DNA of 64,000 nucleotides from NCBI RefSeq assembly GCF_042853465.1, contig NZ_AP031497.1, positions 1,488,001 through 1,552,000 on the forward strand, read 5' to 3'. The translations under genes and the position numbers were made by a program. The DNA is from Simiduia litorea. Its GTDB lineage: Bacteria; Pseudomonadota; Gammaproteobacteria; Pseudomonadales; Cellvibrionaceae. A model generated the notes under the pieces. It was not told where the DNA came from, did no database searches, and was given only the letters and a program-made list of their open reading frames with translations. Positions 51,486-63,400 of this stretch are shown piece by piece (the stretch's first letter is position 1; the number at the start of each line of letters is the position of its first letter).

Positions 51486-54400
51486 ATGGCTAATTCTTTC
51501 GCAGCAAATGTAACATCCGCTCAAGTTCTTGCCGTACAGGGGCAGGCTTGGGTTACGGATGCCAATGGCAATAAGACGCCGTTGACTGCAAATGATCAAA
51601 TCCGGCTTAACGACTTACTAAATACCGATACGCAATCTGTGCTTATGCTGGCCATTGGGCGCGATGCCGTGGTCACGCTTGGGCAATCGGAAAAAATGCG
51701 TTTTGATAAGGCTTTTCTCGCCCAGCTAGATAACAAAGAGGTCGAAGGCAGCATTCAGGGCGCGGTGAATTTTGACGCTATTGAACAAGCCATTGCTGAA
51801 GGACGCTCGTTAGACGACGTTTTGCCATCGGCAGCCGCCGGTGAGACTGGCGGCGGCGACGGTAGCGCCGGTACCTCGGGTGTGCGAATCGATTTAACGG
51901 CGGAACGAGTCACCCCGGACAGTGGCTTTGAAACCAACACCCAAGGTTTTGACGGCAATAGACGCTTCGAAGATATCGGCGGCCGCGACAGCGATGGGTT
52001 GTTTGTAGCGGCGCCAACGCCCATCTTGTCGATTGATGCGTTGGCTATAGATGATGTGTTGAATGCCCAGGAACAGGCTCAGCCGCTGGTAATAACAGGG
52101 CAGGCGGCTAATGTGCCGAACGGCTCCATTAGCGTCACTTTTAATGGCGCTGTTTACACCGCAACGGTGGTCGATGGTGTTTGGTCGGCAACTGTTCCTA
52201 GTGCAGATTTACTGGCTGCCGCCGATGGTCAGTATACGGTAAGTGTCACGGCTGGAACCGCTAGCGCGAGCCGCGGTTTTAGTATCGACTCAGACGTTAA
52301 TGGTGCCATTGGTTTCTCATCGCCCGTAACGCCTGATAATTTCCTGACGCTCGCCGAAGCTACCGGTAATATCCCTATCAGTGGCTCTGTAACCGGTGAT
52401 TTCACCGCTGGCGATTTGGTGACTTTGACGGTGAATGGCGTTGCTTACACCGCTGCTGTCGCGGCTGATGGTAGCTTCACCGTTGACATTGCCGGCACGG
52501 ATTTACAAGCCGATAGCGATCTCTCCATTTTGGCGAGCTTTACCGCGACCGATGCGGCAGGCAACAGCCTGTTGGTAACCAATCAACTGAGTTATCAGGC
52601 CGAGCCCGTTAATCAGCCCGGCAGTCTTGTCATTTCTGGCTCTGTGCAGGAAGACGAAGTGCTCACAGCGGTGCTCACCGATCCAGATGGCCTTAGTCCT
52701 GCGGTGAGTTATCAGTGGTTTTCTAACGGTGTTGCTATCGATGGCGCAACCGGATCAACGTTTCAATTAGCCGATGCGCAAGTTGGAACGGTTATCACCG
52801 TACGCGCCGTTTATACCGACGCGCTGGGTGAGACTTCTACAATCACATCCGCTGCCACCGCACCGGTTGCCAATATCAACGATGCTCCAACCATAGACTC
52901 AGCGTCAGGCAGCACACAGGTTGAAAATGTCGCTGTCGCTGGTGACATCGTCGCGACCTTCGTAGCCAACGATCTTGATGGCGACATCCTCACTTACAGC
53001 ATTACCAGCGGCAACGCCAATGGCTACTTCGAGATATTAGATCCGAACAGCGGTGTGGTGACGCTTACTGCGGCAGGTCAAGCGGCCATTGAAAATGACA
53101 CGCAAACATTGGCCAACCAAATTATTGGTGTAACGGCCAGTGACGGTACGGCGACATCTGCCGAGGCTACCGCTACCGTCAATATCGTCCAAGTGATTGA
53201 AAACACGGCCCCGGTGTTGGGTGCCGACACCAGTGCGAGCGTGGCGGAAAACACCACCTTGGTGGGCAACTACGCGGCCACCGATGCCGAAGGCGACACC
53301 ATTACGTACAGCTTGGGCGGTGCCGATGCGGCGCTGTTCTCGATCGATGCGAGCGGCAACTTAAGCTTTGTTAGCGCGCCCGATTATGAAACCAACCCCG
53401 GCCCGTTCGATGTGCAAGTGATTGCCACCGACGACGGCGAAGGCACCTTGAGCACGACGCAAACCATCGCGGTGAGCGTCAGCAACGTGATTGAAAACAC
53501 GGCCCCGGTGTTGGGTGCCGACACCAGTGCGAGCGTGGCGGAAAACACCACCTTGGTGGGCAACTACGCGGCCACCGATGCCGAAGGCGACACGATTACC
53601 TACAGCTTGGGCGGTGCCGATGCGGCGCTGTTCTCGATCGATGCGAGCGGCAACTTAAGCTTTGTTAGCGCGCCCGATTATGAAACCAACCCCGGCCCGT
53701 TCGATGTGCAAGTGATTGCCACCGACGACGGCGAAGGCACCTTGAGCAGTACCCAGACCATCGCGGTGAGCGTCAGCAACGTGATTGAAAACACGGCCCC
53801 GGTGTTGGGTGCCGACACCAGTGCGAGCGTGGCGGAAAACACCACCTTGGTGGGCAACTACGCGGCCACCGATGCCGAAGGCGACACCATTACGTACAGC
53901 TTGGGCGGTGCCGATGCGGCGCTGTTCTCGATCGATGCGAGCGGCAACTTAAGCTTTGTTAGCGCGCCCGATTATGAAACCAACCCCGGCCCGTTCGATG
54001 TGCAAGTGATTGCCACCGACGACGGCGAAGGCACCTTGAGCACGACGCAAACCATCGCGGTGAGCGTCAGCAACGTGATTGAAAACACGGCCCCGGTGTT
54101 GGGTGCCGACACCAGTGCGAGCGTGGCGGAAAACACCACCTTGGTGGGCAACTACGCGGCCACCGATGCCGAAGGCGACACGATTACGTACAGCTTGGGC
54201 GGTGCCGATGCGGCGCTGTTCTCGATCGATGCGAGCGGCAACTTAAGCTTTGTTAGCGCGCCCGATTATGAAACCAACCCCGGCCCGTTCGATGTGCAAG
54301 TGATTGCCACCGACGACGGCGAAGGCACCTTGAGCAGTACCCAGACCATCGCGGTGAGCGTCAGCAACGTGATTGAAAACACGGCCCCGGTGTTGGGTGC

Positions 54401-57400
54401 CGACACCAGTGCCAGCGTGGCGGAAAACACCACCTTGGTGGGCAACTACGCGGCCACCGATGCCGAAGGCGACACGATTACGTACAGCTTGGGCGGTGCC
54501 GATGCGGCGCTGTTCACCATCGATGCGAGCGGCAACTTAAGCTTTGTTAGCGCACCCGATTATGAAACCAACCCCGGCCCGTTCGATGTGCAAGTGATTG
54601 CCACCGACGACGGCGAAGGCACCTTGAGCACGACGCAAACCATCGCGGTGAGCGTCAGCAACGTGATTGAAAACACGGCCCCGGTGTTGGGTGCCGACAC
54701 CAGTGCGAGCGTGGCGGAAAACACCACCTTGGTGGGCAACTACGCGGCCACCGATGCCGAAGGCGACACGATCACCTACAGCTTGGGCGGTGCCGATGCG
54801 GCGCTGTTCACCATCGATGCGAGCGGCAACTTAAGCTTTGTTAGCGCGCCCGATTATGAAACCAACCCCGGCCCGTTCGATGTGCAAGTGATTGCCACCG
54901 ACGACGGCGAAGGCACCTTGAGCACGACGCAAACCATCGCGGTGAGCGTCAGCAACGTGATTGAAAACACGGCCCCGGTGTTGGGTGCCGACACCAGTGC
55001 GAGCGTGGCAGAAAACACCACCTTGGTGGGCAACTACGCGGCCACCGATGCCGAAGGCGACACGATTACGTACAGCTTGGGCGGTGCCGATGCGGCGCTG
55101 TTCTCGATCGATGCGAGCGGCAACTTAAGCTTTGTTAGCGCGCCCGATTATGAAACCAACCCCGGCCCGTTCGATGTGCAAGTGATTGCCACCGACGACG
55201 GCGAAGGCACCTTGAGCACGACGCAAACCATCGCGGTGAGCGTCAGCAACGTGATTGAAAACACGGCCCCGGTGTTGGGTGCCGACACCAGTGCGAGCGT
55301 GGCGGAAAACACCACCTTGGTGGGCAACTACGCGGCCACCGATGCCGAAGGCGACACGATTACCTACACCTTGGGCGGTGCCGATGCGGCGCTGTTCTCG
55401 ATCGATGCGAGCGGCAACTTAAGCTTTGTTAGCGCGCCCGATTATGAAACCAACCCCGGCCCGTTCGATGTGCAAGTGATTGCCACCGACGACGGCGAAG
55501 GCACCTTGAGCAGTACCCAGACCATCGCGGTGAGCGTCAGCAACGTGATTGAAAACACGGCCCCGGTGTTGGGTGCCGACACCAGTGCCAGCGTGGCGGA
55601 AAACACCACCTTGGTGGGCAACTACGCGGCCACCGATGCCGAAGGCGACACGATTACGTACAGCTTGGGCGGTGCCGATGCGGCGCTGTTCTCGATCGAT
55701 GCGAGCGGCAACTTAAGCTTTGTTAGCGCGCCCGATTATGAAACCAACCCCGGCCCGTTCGATGTGCAAGTGATTGCCACCGACGACGGCGAAGGCACCT
55801 TGAGCACGACGCAAACCATCGCGGTGAGCGTCAGCAACGTGATTGAAAACACGGCCCCGGTGTTGGGTGCCGACACCAGTGCGAGCGTGGCGGAAAACAC
55901 CACCTTGGTGGGCAACTACGCGGCCACCGATGCCGAAGGCGACACGATTACCTACACCTTGGGCGGTGCCGATGCGGCGCTGTTCTCGATCGATGCGAGC
56001 GGCAACTTAAGCTTTGTTAGCGCGCCCGATTATGAAACCAACCCCGGCCCGTTCGATGTGCAAGTGATTGCCACCGACGACGGCGAAGGCACCTTGAGCA
56101 GTACCCAGACCATCGCGGTGAGCGTCAGCAACGTGATTGAAAACACGGCCCCGGTGTTGGGTGCCGACACCAGTGCGAGCGTGGCGGAAAACACCACCTT
56201 GGTGGGCAACTACGCGGCCACCGATGCCGAAGGCGACACCATTACGTACAGCTTGGGCGGTGCCGATGCGGCGCTGTTCTCGATCGATGCGAGCGGCAAC
56301 TTAAGCTTTGTTAGCGCGCCCGATTATGAAACCAACCCCGGCCCGTTCGATGTGCAAGTGATTGCCACCGACGACGGCGAAGGCACCTTGAGCACGACGC
56401 AAACCATCGCGGTGAGCGTCAGCAACGTGATTGAAAACACGGCCCCGGTGTTGGGTGCCGACACCAGTGCGAGCGTGGCGGAAAACACCACCTTGGTGGG
56501 CAACTACGCGGCCACCGATGCCGAAGGCGACACGATTACGTACAGCTTGGGCGGTGCCGATGCGGCGCTGTTCTCGATCGATGCGAGCGGCAACTTAAGC
56601 TTTGTTAGCGCGCCCGATTATGAAACCAACCCCGGCCCGTTCGATGTGCAAGTGATTGCCACCGACGACGGCGAAGGCACCTTGAGCAGTACCCAGACCA
56701 TCGCGGTGAGCGTCAGCAACGTGATTGAAAACACGGCCCCGGTGTTGGGTGCCGACACCAGTGCCAGCGTGGCGGAAAACACCACCTTGGTGGGCAACTA
56801 CGCGGCCACCGATGCCGAAGGCGACACGATTACGTACAGCTTGGGCGGTGCCGATGCGGCGCTGTTCACCATCGATGCGAGCGGCAACTTAAGCTTTGTT
56901 AGCGCACCCGATTATGAAACCAACCCCGGCCCGTTCGATGTGCAAGTGATTGCCACCGACGACGGCGAAGGCACCTTGAGCACGACGCAAACCATCGCGG
57001 TGAGCGTCAGCAACGTGATTGAAAACACGGCCCCGGTGTTGGGTGCCGACACCAGTGCGAGCGTGGCGGAAAACACCACCTTGGTGGGCAACTACGCGGC
57101 CACCGATGCCGAAGGCGACACGATCACCTACAGCTTGGGCGGTGCCGATGCGGCGCTGTTCACCATCGATGCGAGCGGCAACTTAAGCTTTGTTAGCGCG
57201 CCCGATTATGAAACCAACCCCGGCCCGTTCGATGTGCAAGTGATTGCCACCGACGACGGCGAAGGCACCTTGAGCACGACGCAAACCATCGCGGTGAGCG
57301 TCAGCAACGTGATTGAAAACACGGCCCCGGTGTTGGGTGCCGACACCAGTGCGAGCGTGGCGGAAAACACCACCTTGGTGGGCAACTACGCGGCCACCGA

Positions 57401-60400
57401 TGCCGAAGGCGACACGATTACGTACAGCTTGGGCGGTGCCGATGCGGCGCTGTTCTCGATCGATGCGAGCGGCAACTTAAGCTTTGTTAGCGCGCCCGAT
57501 TATGAAACCAACCCCGGCCCGTTCGATGTGCAAGTGATTGCCACCGACGACGGCGAAGGCAGCTTGAGCACGACGCAAACCATCGCGGTGAGCGTCAGCA
57601 ACGTGATTGAAAACACGGCCCCGGTGTTGGGTGCCGACACCAGTGCGAGCGTGGCGGAAAACACCACCTTGGTGGGCAACTACGCGGCCACCGATGCCGA
57701 AGGCGACACGATTACCTACACCTTGGGCGGTGCCGATGCGGCGCTGTTCTCGATCGATGCGAGCGGCAACTTAAGCTTTGTTAGCGCGCCCGATTATGAA
57801 ACCAACCCCGGCCCGTTCGATGTGCAAGTGATTGCCACCGACGACGGCGAAGGCACCTTGAGCAGTACCCAGACCATCGCGGTGAGCGTCAGCAACGTGA
57901 TTGAAAACACGGCCCCGGTGTTGGGTGCCGACACCAGTGCCAGCGTGGCGGAAAACACCACCTTGGTGGGCAACTACGCGGCCACCGATGCCGAAGGCGA
58001 CACGATTACGTACAGCTTGGGCGGTGCCGATGCGGCGCTGTTCACCATCGATGCGAGCGGCAACTTAAGCTTTGTTAGCGCACCCGATTATGAAACCAAC
58101 CCCGGCCCGTTCGATGTGCAAGTGATTGCCACCGACGACGGCGAAGGCAGCTTGAGCACGACGCAAACCATCGCGGTGAGCGTCAGCAACGTGATTGAAA
58201 ACACGGCCCCGGTGTTGGGTGCCGACACCAGTGCCAGCGTGGCGGAAAACACCACCTTGGTGGGCAACTACGCGGCCACCGATGCCGAAGGCGACACGAT
58301 CACCTACACCTTGGGCGGTGCCGATGCGGCGCTGTTCTCGATCGATGCGAGCGGCAACTTAAGCTTTGTTAGCGCGCCCGATTATGAAACCAACCCCGGC
58401 CCGTTCGATGTGCAAGTGATTGCCACCGACGACGGCGAAGGCACCTTGAGCAGTACCCAGACCATCGCGGTGAGCGTCAGCAACGTGATTGAAAACACGG
58501 CCCCGGTGTTGGGTGCCGACACCAGTGCCAGCGTGGCGGAAAACACCACCTTGGTGGGCAACTACGCGGCCACCGATGCCGAAGGCGACACGATTACGTA
58601 CAGCTTGGGCGGTGCCGATGCGGCGCTGTTCACCATCGATGCGAGCGGCAACTTAAGCTTTGTTAGCGCACCCGATTATGAAACCAACCCCGGCCCGTTC
58701 GATGTGCAAGTGATTGCCACCGACGACGGCGAAGGCACCTTGAGCACGACGCAAACCATCGCGGTGAGCGTCAGCAACGTGATTGAAAACACGGCCCCGG
58801 TGTTGGGTGCCGACACCAGTGCCAGCGTGGCGGAAAACACCACCTTGGTGGGCAACTACGCGGCCACCGATGCCGAAGGCGACACGATCACCTACACCTT
58901 GGGCGGTGCCGATGCGGCGCTGTTCTCGATCGATGCGAGCGGCAACTTAAGCTTTGTTAGCGCGCCCGATTATGAAACCAACCCCGGCCCGTTCGATGTG
59001 CAAGTGATTGCCACCGACGACGGCGAAGGCAGCTTGAGCACGACGCAAACCATCGCGGTGAGCGTCAGCAACGTGATTGAAAACACGGCCCCGGTGTTGG
59101 GTGCCGACACCAGTGCCAGCGTGGCCGAAAACACCACCTTGGTGGGCAACTACGCGGCCACCGATGCCGAAGGCGACACGATTACGTACAGCTTGGGCGG
59201 TGCCGATGCGGCGCTGTTCTCGATCGATGCGAGCGGCAACTTAAGCTTTGTTAGCGCGCCCGATTATGAAACCAACCCCGGCCCGTTCGATGTGCAAGTG
59301 ATTGCCACCGACGACGGCGAAGGCACCTTGAGCACGACGCAAACCATCGCGGTGAGCGTCAGCAACGTGATTGAAAACACGGCCCCGGTGTTGGGTGCCG
59401 ACACCAGTGCCAGCGTGGCCGAAAACACCACCTTGGTGGGCAACTACGCGGCCACCGATGCCGAAGGCGACACGATTACCTACAGCTTGGGCGGTGCCGA
59501 TGCGGCGCTGTTCACCATCGATGCGAGCGGCAACTTAAGCTTTGTTAGCGCACCCGATTATGAAACCAACCCCGGCCCGTTCGATGTGCAAGTGATTGCC
59601 ACCGACGACGGCGAAGGCACCTTGAGCACGACGCAAACCATCGCGGTGAGCGTCAGCAACGTGATTGAAAACACGGCCCCGGTGTTGGGTGCCGACACCA
59701 GTGCGAGCGTGGCAGAAAACACCACCTTGGTGGGCAACTACGCGGCCACCGATGCCGAAGGCGACACGATTACGTACAGCTTGGGCGGTGCCGATGCGGC
59801 GCTGTTCACCATCGATGCGAGCGGCAACTTAAGCTTTGTTAGCGCGCCCGATTATGAAACCAACCCCGGCCCGTTCGATGTGCAAGTGATTGCCACCGAC
59901 GACGGCGAAGGCACCTTGAGCACGACGCAAACCATCGCGGTGAGCGTCAGCAACGTGATTGAAAACACGGCCCCGGTGTTGGGTGCCGACACCAGTGCGA
60001 GCGTGGCAGAAAACACCACCTTGGTGGGCAACTACGCGGCCACCGATGCCGAAGGCGACACGATTACGTACAGCTTGGGCGGTGCCGATGCGGCGCTGTT
60101 CTCGATCGATGCGAGCGGCAACTTAAGCTTTGTTAGCGCGCCCGATTATGAAACCAACCCCGGCCCGTTCGATGTGCAAGTGATTGCCACCGACGACGGC
60201 GAAGGCACCTTGAGCACGACGCAAACCATCGCGGTGAGCGTCAGCAACGTGATTGAAAACACGGCCCCGGTGTTGGGTGCCGACACCAGTGCGAGCGTGG
60301 CGGAAAACACCACCTTGGTGGGCAACTACGCGGCCACCGATGCCGAAGGCGACACGATTACCTACACCTTGGGCGGTGCCGATGCGGCGCTGTTCTCGAT

Positions 60401-63400
60401 CGATGCGAGCGGCAACTTAAGCTTTGTTAGCGCGCCCGATTATGAAACCAACCCCGGCCCGTTCGATGTGCAAGTGATTGCCACCGACGACGGCGAAGGC
60501 ACCTTGAGCAGTACCCAGACCATCGCGGTGAGCGTCAGCAACGTGATTGAAAACACGGCCCCGGTGTTGGGTGCCGACACCAGTGCCAGCGTGGCGGAAA
60601 ACACCACCTTGGTGGGCAACTACGCGGCCACCGATGCCGAAGGCGACACGATTACGTACAGCTTGGGCGGTGCCGATGCGGCGCTGTTCTCGATCGATGC
60701 GAGCGGCAACTTAAGCTTTGTTAGCGCGCCCGATTATGAAACCAACCCCGGCCCGTTCGATGTGCAAGTGATTGCCACCGACGACGGCGAAGGCACCTTG
60801 AGCACGACGCAAACCATCGCGGTGAGCGTCAGCAACGTGATTGAAAACACGGCCCCGGTGTTGGGTGCCGACACCAGTGCGAGCGTGGCGGAAAACACCA
60901 CCTTGGTGGGCAACTACGCGGCCACCGATGCCGAAGGCGACACGATTACCTACACCTTGGGCGGTGCCGATGCGGCGCTGTTCTCGATCGATGCGAGCGG
61001 CAACTTAAGCTTTGTTAGCGCGCCCGATTATGAAACCAACCCCGGCCCGTTCGATGTGCAAGTGATTGCCACCGACGACGGCGAAGGCACCTTGAGCAGT
61101 ACCCAGACCATCGCGGTGAGCGTCAGCAACGTGATTGAAAACACGGCCCCGGTGTTGGGTGCCGACACCAGTGCGAGCGTGGCGGAAAACACCACCTTGG
61201 TGGGCAACTACGCGGCCACCGATGCCGAAGGCGACACCATTACGTACAGCTTGGGCGGTGCCGATGCGGCGCTGTTCTCGATCGATGCGAGCGGCAACTT
61301 AAGCTTTGTTAGCGCGCCCGATTATGAAACCAACCCCGGCCCGTTCGATGTGCAAGTGATTGCCACCGACGACGGCGAAGGCACCTTGAGCACGACGCAA
61401 ACCATCGCGGTGAGCGTCAGCAACGTGATTGAAAACACGGCCCCGGTGTTGGGTGCCGACACCAGTGCGAGCGTGGCGGAAAACACCACCTTGGTGGGCA
61501 ACTACGCGGCCACCGATGCCGAAGGCGACACGATTACGTACAGCTTGGGCGGTGCCGATGCGGCGCTGTTCTCGATCGATGCGAGCGGCAACTTAAGCTT
61601 TGTTAGCGCGCCCGATTATGAAACCAACCCCGGCCCGTTCGATGTGCAAGTGATTGCCACCGACGACGGCGAAGGCACCTTGAGCAGTACCCAAACCATC
61701 GCGGTGAGCGTCAGCAACGTTAATGATGTCGCTGCAGTGATTGATTTGGATGGCAATAATTCCAGTGGTGCATCAGGGTTTAATTATCAGACGTCCTTTA
61801 CTGAGGGCGGAGCCCCAGTTCGAATTGCCGACGTTGATGTTCAGATTTCGGATGCGGATAGTGCATTGATAACGGCAGCTAGAGTTCAGATCTCTAACGT
61901 TGAAGCAGGCGACTTTCTCACTGTGGGCACTTTACCCGCGGGTATTGTTGCCAGTGCCTATAACCCAACAACAGGTTTATTAACGCTGTCGGGTAGTGCG
62001 TCTTTGGCGGCTTATCAGAGCGCGATTCGAGCTGTTCAGTTTACTAACGATGGCTCAGCGTCTGGTGCAGCTAAAGACATTCAAGTGTCAGTTAACGATG
62101 GCTCGGCTTGGAGTAATGTTGCTCACACTAGCGTGACTATGGTGTTGGTGCCGACGGTTTCGATTTCCGATATGTCGGTACAGGAACCTCAGTCTGGTAC
62201 CACCACACTGACTTTCACGATAAACATTGATACGCCACCAGCGTCGAACCTGACGTTTACCTATCAAACCGTCAATGGAAGCGCACAAGGTGGATCAGAT
62301 TACCAGCAGGTAGGTCCTTTAACCGGCACTATTTTAGCTGGCCAAACCAGCACAACAGTTTCTATCACCATCAACAGTGACGCAAATGTTTATGAAGGTG
62401 ACGAGAACTTTTACCTCAATGTGACAGGTTTCAATCAAACGGTTAATTACGCGCCTGGCTCTCACCTCATTACTAACGGTGTACAAGCTGTCGGCACTAT
62501 TGGTGCCAATAACGGCGCACCCGTAGCAGAGGATGATCTATATCTTACCGGTCAAGATGAAGTGCTTGTGACGGGTAATGTGTTAGCCAACGACACCTTG
62601 GTTGACGGCGCTGTGGTATCTACTTTTGATAGTCTTTCAAGCGCTGGCGGCAGCGTTAGTTATAACGGCGATGGTACATTTACTTATACCCCTGCTAACG
62701 GATTTGTTGGTACCGATACGTTTACTTACACGTTAATTGACGATGATGGTGAAATAGATACAGCCACGGTTACAGTGGAAGTTAGCGACGTCACAATTTC
62801 GCCACCAACGATTGGCGCACTTGCCGACGTAACCTATGTCGAAAATGCTGTCGGTACGGCCTTGTTTGATGGTCTCACCATTACCGATGCCGACAGCAAT
62901 AACTTGTCGTCGGTAGTTGTGACCATTAATGGCTTTATCAACGCGCAGGATGTTATTGATTATTTAACGGCCGGTACCAACGTAACGGCTGTGGTTAATC
63001 AAACTGGCACAACATGGCAGCTAACTTTATCTGGTGGTGCGGATATTGGTGAGTATATTACCGTGTTGGATACCTTAACGTACCAAAACAGTTCCGAAAA
63101 TCCGTCTGTTTCAATACGCAATGTGTCGCTAACGGCCTACGATCAAAATTTTGCAAACATTTTTGATAGTGAAGCTTTCCAGTTGCAGGTTACGCCGGTA
63201 AATGACGCCCCTCAGGTATTCGACAACAGTAAGTTTGTTGTTGAGGGGACGCTCAGTACGCCGTTGAATATTCAGGCGCCAACCGATGTTGATTCAGATG
63301 ACTCTCAACTGTTGATAACCGTGTTGACCTTGCCCGATATCACCACGGGCATTGTAATGATGGCGGATGGCCTAACGCAGGTTACCGTTGGGCAAGTATT

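Noticed and set aside
53193..61718. Regular repeats considered as a CRISPR array
   Set aside because: The period is 294 bp with no unique spacers, and the frame stays open through all units in one protein. It is a coding tandem repeat.
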